The notes: generated by a model not told the origin, from the letters alone. 18,404 nucleotides of DNA from Microcaldota archaeon (GCA_013425425.1 JACCLJ010000117.1:1-18404); one strand, 5' to 3'. Positions 1 to 6,774 are shown, counted from the stretch's first letter. A program made the numbers and translations.

Positions 1-248
1 CTCCACCGCCCCCTCCGCCCGAAGAGGAAGAAGAGGAGACTCCGCCTCCCCCGCCCGCGCATAACGTCAGCGAAAACGCAAGCGTGAACATGACGAATGC
101 AACCGGAAACCTCACGAACGCAACTGGGACGCCAGAAGAGCATGGAACTGCGGGCCTCTGCCCGGTTTCCCTTTTTATCCTGCTGCTTCTCTTTTTCTCA
201 GGTAGGTATGTGGCTATGTACAGAAACCGTGGGTTTCTGGACAGTTGA
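1..248 (+). CDS. C-terminal end of a cell-surface protein with glycosylated stalk and membrane anchor (5' truncated)
   Basis: Open reading frame entering from the left edge (codons in frame from base 3) and ending at TGA 246-248; about 81 residues are visible. In order it reads: a proline run, five glutamates, another proline run, then about 25 residues with six N-x-S/T sequons (NVS, NAS, NMT, NAT, NLT, NAT). A hydrophobic membrane segment follows (core LFILLLLFF), with a short basic tail (YRNRGFLDS). This is the usual architecture of an archaeal surface protein whose ectodomain is held off the membrane by a rigid, glycosylated spacer with a short cytoplasmic end. The function of the missing N-terminal part is unknown; S-layer protein, adhesin or secreted enzyme all fit. 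The reading frame is certain to the extent that the composition is strongly non-random; the topology is inferred. Confidence 0.75.
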   Translation, partial: PPPPPPEEEEEETPPPPPAHNVSENASVNMTNATGNLTNATGTPEEHGTAGLCPVSLFILLLLFFSGRYVAMYRNRGFLDS

Positions 249-308
249 GAACAAAGTTCTCAACAGGGCACGCGAGTGAAGCGCCAGTAGCCCTGCCAAA
301 ACAATAAG

Positions 309-346
309 TTTATAGATTTCACCGGGGAATAGCTGCAAAAAGGTGA
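309..346 (+). promoter_or_regulatory. TATA box and GGTGA Shine-Dalgarno of the KaiC-like gene
   Basis: TTTATAGATT at 309-318 is a TATA-like element, predicting transcription from about 340. GGTGA at 342-346 ends five bases before ATG 352 and decides that start over the in-frame GTG at 343, which lies inside the Shine-Dalgarno itself. Confidence 0.55.
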
Positions 347-351
347 CGCTT

Positions 352-1038
352 ATGGAAAGAGTAAAGACGGGAATCGCCGGATTGGACGAGATGCTTAACG
401 GAGGCATACCTGCAAGGAGGCACGTTGCCCTTTACGGCGGGCCAGGATGCGGAAAGACCTCCTTCGGCTTTGAGTACATTTACCGGGGCGCGAAGGATGG
501 CGATGCCGGGGTTTACGTCACTCTTGAGGAAACGGCGGACGACATAGTCGAGAACATGAAGACGACATTCCCGATGTTCACCGACGTCCCCCAGCTCATC
601 AAATCGAAAAAGCTCAACATCGTGAAGCCGGACAAGCTCGAGCTTGAGGAAGTCGCGAACATCCTCGAGGAGCAGATAACGGACCATGACGTCAAGCGGG
701 CGGTAATCGATTCGGCAACAATGATACGCATGTCTTTCGAAAGCGAGATGGAATACAGACAGACCCTTTTCGAGTTCCTGTCCCTGCTGAGGAATCTCGA
801 CTGCACGAGCATCACGACGCTTGAAGCCACAACGGCGAAAAAGGCCGAGATGACATTCGACATCGAGCATTTCGTCATGGACGGAATAATAAACCTCTAC
901 AACCTCGACAGGGAAGACCGGAGGGTACGGGCATTGGAGATATTCAAGATGAGGGGCACGGACCATTCACGCGACCTGGTGCCTTTCAAGGTAACGCCCT
1001 CGGGCATAAAAGTCTATGTAGGTGAAAAGGTTTTCTGA
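352..1038 (+). CDS. KaiC/RAD55-like RecA-superfamily ATPase (single domain)
   Basis: A 228-residue cytoplasmic P-loop ATPase of the KaiC/RadA-paralogue group (COG0467). Visible motifs: Walker A GGPGCGKT at residues 29-36, a catalytic glutamate pair in TLEETADD (57-64), Walker B-like RAVIDS near 116-121, and the family-typical C-terminal MRGTDHSRDLVPF at 200-212. The opening TGIAGLDEMLNGGIP is the standard KaiC-domain start. Archaeal members of this family form nucleotide-dependent oligomers and act in signalling, motility or DNA transactions, but the substrate of this one cannot be read from sequence. ATG 352 is chosen because GGTGA lies exactly five bases upstream. Its neighbour 85 bp downstream is sepF, with the same Shine-Dalgarno spacing, so a role linked to cell division is possible but only inferred. 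A single KaiC domain argues against a true circadian KaiC. Confidence 0.88.
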   Translation: MERVKTGIAGLDEMLNGGIPARRHVALYGGPGCGKTSFGFEYIYRGAKDGDAGVYVTLEETADDIVENMKTTFPMFTDVPQLIKSKKLNIVKPDKLELEEVANILEEQITDHDVKRAVIDSATMIRMSFESEMEYRQTLFEFLSLLRNLDCTSITTLEATTAKKAEMTFDIEHFVMDGIINLYNLDREDRRVRALEIFKMRGTDHSRDLVPFKVTPSGIKVYVGEKVF

Positions 1039-1069
1039 GGTTTAAAAGCGGAAACCGCAGAAGGAAAGG

Positions 1070-1118
1070 TATTTAAAAATTCATAGTATAAAACTATCAG
1101 AAAATATTAACAAGGTGA
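1070..1118 (+). promoter_or_regulatory. sepF promoter, small inverted repeat and Shine-Dalgarno
   Basis: A TATA box (TATTTAAAAA, 1070-1079) predicts a start near 1102. A perfect 5-5-5 inverted repeat, ATAGT-ATAAA-ACTAT, sits at 1083-1097 between TATA box and predicted start. GGTGA at 1114-1118 is five bases before ATG 1124. Confidence 0.55.
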
Positions 1119-1123
1119 CCTGA

Positions 1124-1498
1124 ATGGGACTGTTAGACAAAATTTTCGGAAAAAGCGAGAAGAGCGAATCACCGGACCTATCGGACATAATGGAATCTGA
1201 AGGAGACGTTGTCAATCCCCCTGCGGACTTTTACGTTAAAAGGGTAGACCTCAGAAATGAGGGCGACGGCGATCTGGCTGTGAAAGAGCTTGTTGAGAAG
1301 AACATCATAATCCTTAATGTTCTGCCTCTTACAAAGCAGCCGAACAGGCTCAAGGGGATAATCGCAAAGCTGAAGAACCACGCGACAAAGACGAACGGTG
1401 ACATCGCGCTTCTCAGCCAGAGCATGATCCTTCTTACCCCGGCCAACGTAAAGATAGTCAAGACAAAGAAAAAGCAGTCAGGAACCGTAATTTCCTGA
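1124..1498 (+). CDS. sepF: SepF, membrane anchor of the FtsZ cytokinetic ring
   Basis: A 124-residue protein matching archaeal SepF in length and layout. Residues 1-11 (MGLLDKIFGKS) form a short amphipathic helix of the kind that binds the membrane. A polar linker follows, then the SepF core from about residue 36, opening with FYVKRVDLRN and including the LAVKELVEKNIIILNVLPL stretch and the helix and strands up to about residue 116. In archaea that divide with FtsZ, SepF dimerises through this core, binds the FtsZ C-terminal tail and tethers the ring to the inner face of the membrane. FtsZ itself is not in the window. Start ATG 1124 is supported by GGTGA five bases upstream. The gene has its own promoter and is followed at once by a T-run; it converges on scpA with a 7 bp gap. 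Identification is from remembered family pattern, not alignment. Confidence 0.88.
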   Translation: MGLLDKIFGKSEKSESPDLSDIMESEGDVVNPPADFYVKRVDLRNEGDGDLAVKELVEKNIIILNVLPLTKQPNRLKGIIAKLKNHATKTNGDIALLSQSMILLTPANVKIVKTKKKQSGTVIS

Positions 1499-1507
1499 TT
1501 TTTTCTT
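1499..1507 (+). terminator. Oligo-T terminator after sepF
   Basis: TTTTTTCTT directly follows the sepF stop codon. Archaeal RNA polymerase terminates at such T-runs without a hairpin. The run overlaps the last codons of convergent scpA. Confidence 0.45.
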
Positions 1508-2228
1508 ATGCTCTTACGAGCATTTCCTCTTTTTCCTTTTTCTTCTCTTCAATCAGATGTATGAATATCTCGCCGAAAACCTTATCCTGCCTGACATCCA
1601 CCGTCCTATTCTGGGTGAGGTGAAGCACGGAAACGAGGGTGTGTATTATCTCGATGCTGCTCCGTTCCTTCAGTATGCTTGAAAAAAGGGACCAGCCGGT
1701 ATCATCGGTGTTGCATCTTATCCTCTCAAGGACGTCATCCATCCTCTTTTCTATGTCCTCTTCGGATATCACGAAATCTATCGTCTCCCCCACCGCGCCG
1801 CGCGGGGCCCTCCCCATATCGCTGTTCTCGTATTTCATCACCTTCTCCATCTCGCCCATGAGCTCGTCCAGGGTTATCTGCCTTTTCGGAGGTATCCTGG
1901 AAACGAACATCAGCTGCGGCATCTCCTCCCCGCCGTCCATTTCAGGCACATCCGCGGGATAATCAGTTATCAGCGTCTGCTCCTCCATGGTGAGATATTT
2001 CAGGTATTCGCTTTTGTATTTCAGGAGAATGGCTGCTGCGAGAATCACATTCGCCTCGACCGCGAGATTAAGCGTTTTCAGCTCCCTGACCCTTTTCATG
2101 AAGCCGTCCGCTATGAGGCCTATGTCCACGTCCCAGGGGTCTATCCGGTTCTGCTCTATCAGCTCCAGAAGCATCTGTTTCCAGGTGGGTTTCTCTACCA
2201 TGCTCTGTATATCGAACCGGGAGGACAT
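1506..2228 (-). CDS. scpA: ScpA, kleisin subunit of the SMC-Scp chromosome condensation complex
   Basis: A 240-residue protein. The N-terminal segment contains VEKPTWKQMLLELIEQ followed by IDPWDVDI, the hallmark of archaeal and bacterial ScpA. A helical segment rich in leucine and lysine follows (LLKYKSEYLKYL), then a polar, acidic middle (residues about 85-160) and a C-terminal winged-helix-like region with IEIIHTLVSVLHL and GEIFIHLIEEKKKEKEEM. ScpA closes the SMC ring by bridging the neck of one SMC and the head of the other; neither smc nor scpB is in the window. The frame stays open upstream to 2720, but that stretch lies antisense inside the magnesium ATPase gene's end. ATG 2228 is chosen because a TATA box sits about 29 bp upstream (leaderless mRNA) and the protein begins where the family begins. 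A second in-frame ATG (MVEKPTW) is 30 bases further in. Confidence 0.88.
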   Translation of the reverse strand: MSSRFDIQSMVEKPTWKQMLLELIEQNRIDPWDVDIGLIADGFMKRVRELKTLNLAVEANVILAAAILLKYKSEYLKYLTMEEQTLITDYPADVPEMDGGEEMPQLMFVSRIPPKRQITLDELMGEMEKVMKYENSDMGRAPRGAVGETIDFVISEEDIEKRMDDVLERIRCNTDDTGWSLFSSILKERSSIEIIHTLVSVLHLTQNRTVDVRQDKVFGEIFIHLIEEKKKEKEEMLVRA

Positions 2229-2251
2229 ATGCCCAAAAATGCTCAGAACAT

Positions 2252-2262
2252 GTTTATATATC
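2252..2262 (-). promoter_or_regulatory. TATA box of scpA (leaderless)
   Basis: On the minus strand AGATATATAAA is centred about 29 bases before ATG 2228. With no Shine-Dalgarno in between, this fits a leaderless transcript beginning at the start codon. Confidence 0.55.
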
Positions 2263-2299
2263 TGACGTTCGGACGCCGTCCGCAGCCGGTTTGTCCATG

Positions 2300-4873
2300 C
2301 TAATAATGCGCCGAAAATTCCGTGTAATGCCTGAAGAAAAGATGCTTTGCCGCTTCCGTGGCAAGGCAGTAGGCAAGGACTATGCCGCCCACCAGCACTA
2401 TCTGCTCGGCGGACGGGGGAACGAACCCGAAGTAGGAGCCGACTGCCGGAAGCGAAACCACAACGACACAAACGGTTGCGGTAAAGAGCGATGACGTAAT
2501 CAGAAGCCTGCTCGGCATGCTTTTGAAAAACGCGTGCTTTGTGCGGATGATGAACGTGACCGCGATTTCCGAGAGCGAGGATTCGAGGAACCACAGCGTA
2601 CGGAAGAGCGCTGCCCCGACGCCGAAAAAATAAAGGAACAGGGCGATTGTCAGCATGTCGAAGACGGCGCTTATCATGCCGAAGTAGATCATGAACCTTG
2701 AAATCATGCGTATATCCCATCTCTTCGGCTTCCGTACGAAATCCTCGTCAACGTTATCGCTGGATATCGTGAGGAGCGGGATGTCGCTCAGGAAATTGTT
2801 GAGAAGTATCTGCGACGGAAGCAGCGGGATGAACGGAAGGAAAAATGACGCCACGACCAAAGTGAACATGTTCCCGTAGTTCGCGCTTATCGTATTCAGC
2901 ACGTATTTGGTGATGTTGCCGAACGTCTTGCGGCCGAGCTTCACACCCTCGGCAAGCACGGCAAGGCTCTTTTTCATGAGCACGATATCCGCCGCCTCGC
3001 GTGCAACATCCAATGCCGTATCCACCGAAATGCCGACATCGGCAAGCCTCAATGAGGGCGCATCATTCACCCCATCGCCCATAAAACCGACTATGTGCCC
3101 GTTGCTTCTGTAAGCCTCCACGATCCTGACTTTCTGCGCAGGAACGACCCTTGCGAATATGTTGTACCTGCCGACGAGCTTCCGCAGCCGCTTTTCGTCC
3201 ATGCCTTCTATCTCGCTTCCTGCTATTACCCTGCCACCGCTTATCTCAAGCCCGACATCCCTGCAGAGCTTTGCGGTGACGGCAGGGTCGTCTCCGGTCA
3301 GAAGGCTTAGGGAGACGCCCAGCTCCATCAATTCGGCTATGGATTTTGCAGCACTCTTCTTCGGCTGGCTCTTGAAAAGCAGGAAGCCGCGCAGGACCAT
3401 GCCCTCCTCGTCTTCTTTCGTATAATGCGTTTTCATCCCCACCTCTTTCGTCGCGACCGCAAGAAGGCCGTATCCCTCTTCGGAAAGCAGCCCGGTTTTT
3501 TCCGTGATTTTTTTCCTCGCGCCTTTCATCGCATCAAGCTTGCCGTTCATGGACGCATGGGAGCATGCCGAAAGCACGGACTCCGGCTCCCCCTTCGTTA
3601 TCAGCAGCGGCTTGCCGCCCTTCTTCACGATGACGCTCATCCTCTTCCGCTCGAAATCGAATTCGATGTCGTCAATGCGCTCGTATCCCTCATGCCCCAT
3701 TGCCGATTCCGGCTTGCTCTTGGCGTAATCCGATATCGCCACATCGAACGCGTTTCCGCTCGTTTTCTTTCCCTGCACGTGCGCATTGTTGCAGAGCATG
3801 CCGTACAGTATCAGGCCGTCTACTACGGGGCTCCCTCCCGGCTCGGCGGCACCCTCCAGCTCCATGCCCGGCTCCGTAAGCGTGCCGGTCTTGTCCATGC
3901 AGAGGACGTCCATATTGCCGATGTCCTCTATGGTCGCGAGTTTTTTGACTACGACCTTTTCCTTCGCCATCTGCAGCGCGCCGTTGGAAAGCGAAATGGT
4001 CGTTATCACGGGAAGTATCTCCGGCGCGATTCCGACGGCGACTGCAAGCGCGAAAAGAAGCGATTCGACGATGCCGTGATTCAGTATCGCATTGGAGGCG
4101 AACACCACCACCGTGAATATCACTATGACCTTGAGTATCATGTCGCTGAACTGCCTCATGCCCAGCTGGAAATCCGATTCCGGAATCTTCGCGCTGAGCA
4201 GCGTTGCGGTTTTCCCGAAGAAGGTTTTAGTTCCGGTCGCTATCACGACCCCGCTTCCGAATCCGTAGGTCACGGTCGTTCCCATGAGCGCGTAGTTCGA
4301 AAGCTCGTGCGGTGCGGGTTTTTCGAGGGAAAGCGCGGCCGCTGTTTTTTCAACCTCCTTCGACTCGCCGGTTAGGGACGCCCCGTTCATCCTGAGGTCC
4401 TCGTCCCTGAGCAGCCTTATGTCCGCGGGCGCTATGTCCCCTATGTGCAGGACAACTACGTCGCCGGGCACCAGCTCGGCCGCGTTTATCTGCATCTGCC
4501 GCCCGCCGCGTATCGCATTCGCCCGGTGGGAGAGATATCTCTTCAGCTCGTTAATCGCGTTTTCGGAGCGGTATTCCTGATAAAAGCCGAGGATGCCGCT
4601 CATCAGAAGAATCGCCATTATAGTAACCGCCTGGGTGATTTCCCCGGCGAAGAACGCGAGCACCGTCGCGCCCATCAGGATATAGATGAATGCATTCATG
4701 AACTGGGAAAGGAAAATCTGCAATACGCTGCGCCTGTCCTTTTCCGGGATTATGTTTTTTCCGTACTCCTTCTGGCGCTTCTGGACCTCATTTTCAGAGA
4801 GGCCGTTTTCGTAATCCGTCCCGGCCGCCTTTAGCAGCTCCTCTTTCTGCATCCTCCAGTACGGCGCATCCAT
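2300..4873 (-). CDS. mgtA: P3B-type magnesium-transporting P-type ATPase (MgtA family)
   Basis: An 857-residue polytopic membrane ATPase, normal length for MgtA. Visible in order: an N-terminal cytoplasmic segment (1-50), M1-M2 (about 50-95), actuator domain with LTGES (167-171), M3-M4 with IAPEILP (282-288, the P3B variant of the ion-site motif), phosphorylation loop DKTGTLT with Asp327, TKGEPESVL in the nucleotide domain, LTGDD (about 525), hinge GDGVNDAP (about 600), and a C-terminal six-helix bundle whose NNFLSDIPLLT and DNVDEDFV segments resemble MgtA M6 and following loop. The family hydrolyses ATP through an aspartyl-phosphate to move Mg2+ into the cytoplasm. ATG 4873 has a TATA-like box about 25 bp upstream. 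The gene points away from an acidic mini-gene across an AT-rich regulatory region. Transport of another divalent cation cannot be excluded, but the M4 motif and the M6 region favour Mg2+. Confidence 0.92.
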   Translation of the reverse strand: MDAPYWRMQKEELLKAAGTDYENGLSENEVQKRQKEYGKNIIPEKDRRSVLQIFLSQFMNAFIYILMGATVLAFFAGEITQAVTIMAILLMSGILGFYQEYRSENAINELKRYLSHRANAIRGGRQMQINAAELVPGDVVVLHIGDIAPADIRLLRDEDLRMNGASLTGESKEVEKTAAALSLEKPAPHELSNYALMGTTVTYGFGSGVVIATGTKTFFGKTATLLSAKIPESDFQLGMRQFSDMILKVIVIFTVVVFASNAILNHGIVESLLFALAVAVGIAPEILPVITTISLSNGALQMAKEKVVVKKLATIEDIGNMDVLCMDKTGTLTEPGMELEGAAEPGGSPVVDGLILYGMLCNNAHVQGKKTSGNAFDVAISDYAKSKPESAMGHEGYERIDDIEFDFERKRMSVIVKKGGKPLLITKGEPESVLSACSHASMNGKLDAMKGARKKITEKTGLLSEEGYGLLAVATKEVGMKTHYTKEDEEGMVLRGFLLFKSQPKKSAAKSIAELMELGVSLSLLTGDDPAVTAKLCRDVGLEISGGRVIAGSEIEGMDEKRLRKLVGRYNIFARVVPAQKVRIVEAYRSNGHIVGFMGDGVNDAPSLRLADVGISVDTALDVAREAADIVLMKKSLAVLAEGVKLGRKTFGNITKYVLNTISANYGNMFTLVVASFFLPFIPLLPSQILLNNFLSDIPLLTISSDNVDEDFVRKPKRWDIRMISRFMIYFGMISAVFDMLTIALFLYFFGVGAALFRTLWFLESSLSEIAVTFIIRTKHAFFKSMPSRLLITSSLFTATVCVVVVSLPAVGSYFGFVPPSAEQIVLVGGIVLAYCLATEAAKHLFFRHYTEFSAHY

Positions 4874-4888
4874 GGCCGGATTTGGAAG

Positions 4889-4903
4889 TTAAAATAATAA
4901 AAC
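4889..4903 (-). promoter_or_regulatory. TATA-like element of mgtA
   Basis: Minus-strand TTTTATTATTTTAAC is centred about 25 bases upstream of ATG 4873, predicting a leaderless or nearly leaderless transcript. Confidence 0.45.
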
Positions 4904-4924
4904 ACGCCGCCCCTCGATAATACA

Positions 4925-4975
4925 CATATATCACCACTTTAAAACATATATTTAAATACCTTTACGACCATATAT
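4925..4975. repeat. Three CATATAT direct repeats between mgtA and the mini-gene
   Basis: CATATAT occurs at 4925-4931, 4945-4951 and 4969-4975, spaced 20 and 24 bp apart, about two helical turns each. The stretch is strikingly AT-rich against its surroundings. The second and third copies are parts of TATA boxes for the plus-strand mini-gene; the first has no start codon at a fitting distance. They may be tandem promoters, a regulator-binding array, or both. Confidence 0.5.
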
Positions 4976-4997
4976 TATAACATTAACGGAGGGGTGA
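4946..4997 (+). promoter_or_regulatory. Tandem TATA boxes and strong Shine-Dalgarno of the acidic mini-gene
   Basis: ATATTTAAATACC near 4948-4960 predicts a start at about 4979, giving a 24-base leader. TATATTATAA (4971-4980) predicts a start at about 5002, giving a leaderless message. GGAGGGGTGA at 4988-4997 is the strongest Shine-Dalgarno in the window, and its GGTGA core ends five bases before ATG 5003. Confidence 0.55.
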
Positions 4998-5002
4998 TGG
5001 AT

Positions 5003-5089
5003 ATGGTGTTTGATGAGGAAGACGAACTCGAATACGACGAGGTCCTGAAGCTCAACGACGAGGATACAGCGGAAAAACCCTGCAACTGA
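5003..5089 (+). CDS. Acidic 28-residue mini-protein, unknown function
   Basis: A 28-codon frame ending at TGA 5087-5089. The product is very acidic: 12 Asp/Glu against two Lys, with two acidic clusters (FDEEDELEYDE and NDEDTAE) and a C-terminal KPCN with a single cysteine. I do not recognise a family. The case for a real gene is its setting: GGAGGGGTGA at 4988-4997 with the same GGTGA-N5-ATG spacing as the KaiC-like gene and sepF, plus two TATA boxes at usable distances. ATG 4997 is an alternative start two codons earlier (MDMVF), but it overlaps the Shine-Dalgarno. The gene diverges from mgtA; a metal-linked regulatory peptide is tempting but purely inferred. It is not part of the next gene, which has its own Shine-Dalgarno. 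Confidence 0.55.
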   Translation: MVFDEEDELEYDEVLKLNDEDTAEKPCN

Positions 5090-5127
5090 ATGCACGGGCC
5101 CGCAGTCTTTATCCGCGTTTTCAATAC

Positions 5128-5176
5128 TATTTTAATTGTTTTCTTTTCCATATAGAGAAACTACTGTTTTAGGAGG
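5128..5176 (+). promoter_or_regulatory. TATA-like element and Shine-Dalgarno of the 128-residue protein gene
   Basis: TATTTTAATT (5128-5137) predicts a start at about 5160. GGAGG at 5172-5176 precedes ATG 5184 by seven bases, which favours 5184 over the in-frame upstream ATG at 5136. Confidence 0.5.
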
Positions 5177-5183
5177 CGAAAGA

Positions 5184-5570
5184 ATGATCGTAGGCGAAAG
5201 GATACTAAACATATCCGGAAAGAGGGAGAAGAGGGAGCAAATACAGGGGCTGAGCATAAACATCAGCATCGAGAAAGTCGACGTGAAGGGCGAAGATGTC
5301 GAGATAGAATATCTTTATACCGCTAATTACGAGAAGGATGTCGGCCAGCTCCAGATACGGGGCGTGCTCATTGCAAAAGAGGAAAAGAAGCTTGCGAAAG
5401 AGCTTGACGAGGAATGGAAGAAGGGCAAGAAGATACCGGAAAGCTACACGCCCGTGACGCTTAGCGCCATAAACTACAGCGGGAGTGCGAACGGCACCCT
5501 GCTTGCAAGAGTGCTTGGCCTTACCGCACCGCTGATTCCGCCAAGGATACAAATCGCAAAGAAGGAGTGA
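5184..5570 (+). CDS. Conserved small protein, possibly SecB-like fold
   Basis: A 128-residue soluble protein with no signal peptide or membrane segment. It alternates predicted strands (GLSINISIEKVDV, VEIEYLYTANY, GQLQIRGVLIA) with a charged helix (EEKKLAKELDEEWKKGKK) and then a C-terminal helix (LSAINYSGSANGTLLARVLG) leading to LIPPRIQI. The pattern of four strands, helix with small residues and a proline-rich ending resembles SecB-type chaperones, which hold precursor proteins unfolded; this is a resemblance in pattern only, so the assignment is weak. ATG 5184 is preferred over the longer in-frame start at 5136 because GGAGG lies just upstream of 5184 and the extra 16 residues look non-coding. 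The MFS transporter gene starts 27 bp downstream and may be cotranscribed. Confidence 0.72.
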   Translation: MIVGERILNISGKREKREQIQGLSINISIEKVDVKGEDVEIEYLYTANYEKDVGQLQIRGVLIAKEEKKLAKELDEEWKKGKKIPESYTPVTLSAINYSGSANGTLLARVLGLTAPLIPPRIQIAKKE

Positions 5571-5597
5571 GCGGAGCGCCGGGGCACAGACCTTTTT

Positions 5598-6716
5598 ATG
5601 AGAAGGCTCACAGCGATAAATTTCATCAATCAGTTCTTCTGGGCAGTGATAGCCATAACCCTGCCCCTATACCTTCTCCAGAAGAACATAAACGTTGAGG
5701 AGATAGGGCTCATCCTTTCGCTCATACCGCTCACCATGGTTTTTTCCAGGACGCTTCTCGCCATGGTCTCGGACGTGCTCGGCACGAGGATATTCTTCAT
5801 GATGCAGGGCGTTTTCCAGGCGTTAAGCGCAGGAACATATGCCATCTCTTCCATACCGCTTCATTTCGGCATTGGAAAAACATTCGAAGGCATTTCCTAT
5901 TCCTTTTTCTGGGCGGTCGACAGGACGGCGATTTTCAGGACCGCGAAAAAAAGGGGGATAGAGGCCGCGAAAATGACGTCAGTCAGGATGGTCGCGGGCG
6001 GGATAGGCTTCCTGTTCGGAGGCTATATCGCTTATCTGTTCTCATTCGAAGCGGTCTACCTGTTTCTGGTCCTGCTCGGCCTGCTTACCTTCATTCTCGC
6101 CGCCATGAGGCATGACAACGAAGCGAACCACGACGAGAAGATAGCCCAGACGCTTGAACTCGACAAGAAGCATCTGCTGTTTTGGGAGGCGGCATTCGTC
6201 CTCGGCTTCGCGGTCGTGTACGACTCCGTGTTCCTGGGCTTTCTGCTCCCCGTTTTCATGGACATCTCCCTGAACCTGGATTACGCGATCATAGGCCTCG
6301 GGATGGCGATATACTTCGCCGGCCTCGGGATAGGGAGTTATATCGCAGCCAAGGTCGAGCTGGTGGAAAAGCGGCTGCTGCCCTTCCAGCTGCTGATGAT
6401 TCCCTTGCTTGCGCTGCTGCCGTATTCCGGCGGATTTTTCATTCCGCTGCTGTTCCTGGTCGGACTGGGAAGCGGAATCGTATTCGCGATGTACGAAGAG
6501 GTGGTTGCCGAGATAACTAAAGACGACAGGAACCTTTCGACTTCGGTCGCCCTTCTCAACCTCCCCGGAAAAATCATGGAGTTCTTCATACTCGCATCGG
6601 CAGGCTTCATACTCGTGCTCCTCGGGAACGAGGCGCTTTTCGCGCTTTGCGCCCTGCTCCTCCTGGTCTACATCATTTTCACCCATAAGATCCTGAAAAA
6701 ATTGGCAGTAGCATAA
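5598..6716 (+). CDS. Major facilitator superfamily transporter
   Basis: A 372-residue integral membrane protein made of two hydrophobic halves joined by a charged cytoplasmic loop (residues about 171-194, RHDNEANHDEKIAQTLELDK). The loop between the second and third helices carries SDVLGTRIFF, a variant of MFS motif A, near residues 58-67. The second half contains glycine-rich helices (GLGMAIYFAGLGIGSYIAA and GLGSGIVFAMYEEV). I count 10-12 likely helices. The fold indicates a secondary transporter or drug/metabolite efflux protein of the inner membrane; no substrate can be named. No convincing TATA box or Shine-Dalgarno is visible before ATG 5598, so it is probably read from the upstream promoter. 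The start fits the family, since the first helix begins within ten residues. Confidence 0.85.
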   Translation: MRRLTAINFINQFFWAVIAITLPLYLLQKNINVEEIGLILSLIPLTMVFSRTLLAMVSDVLGTRIFFMMQGVFQALSAGTYAISSIPLHFGIGKTFEGISYSFFWAVDRTAIFRTAKKRGIEAAKMTSVRMVAGGIGFLFGGYIAYLFSFEAVYLFLVLLGLLTFILAAMRHDNEANHDEKIAQTLELDKKHLLFWEAAFVLGFAVVYDSVFLGFLLPVFMDISLNLDYAIIGLGMAIYFAGLGIGSYIAAKVELVEKRLLPFQLLMIPLLALLPYSGGFFIPLLFLVGLGSGIVFAMYEEVVAEITKDDRNLSTSVALLNLPGKIMEFFILASAGFILVLLGNEALFALCALLLLVYIIFTHKILKKLAVA

Positions 6717-6742
6717 ACAACCATATTCCGCAAATAAACAGC

Positions 6743-6751
6743 ATTTATAAA
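6743..6751 (+). promoter_or_regulatory. TATA box of the C25 peptidase gene
   Basis: ATTTATAAA is centred about 28 bases before ATG 6775 with no Shine-Dalgarno in between, supporting a leaderless transcript and the long N-terminus. Confidence 0.6.
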
Positions 6752-6774
6752 CACTTCCGCACACAATATATCCT

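Noticed and set aside
97..279. A 60-codon frame starting within the first gene
   Set aside because: It is out of frame with the sequon-rich membrane-anchored tail, which has much stronger compositional support.
249..341. Possible small gene or RNA between the first gene and the KaiC-like gene
   Set aside because: Only a TATA-like element is visible; no convincing frame, tRNA fold or repeat.
1506..2720. A 404-codon frame containing ScpA with a long N-terminal extension
   Set aside because: The extension beyond 2228 is antisense to the end of mgtA, has low-complexity Arg-rich composition, and ScpA similarity and a TATA box fix the start at 2228.
3425..4375. A 316-codon plus-strand frame opposite mgtA
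   Set aside because: It is rich in Arg and His, typical of a frame read antisense to a GC-rich real gene, and mgtA on the other strand has every catalytic motif.
5136..5183. Upstream ATG for the 128-residue protein
   Set aside because: The Shine-Dalgarno lies between this ATG and ATG 5184, and the extra residues look non-coding.
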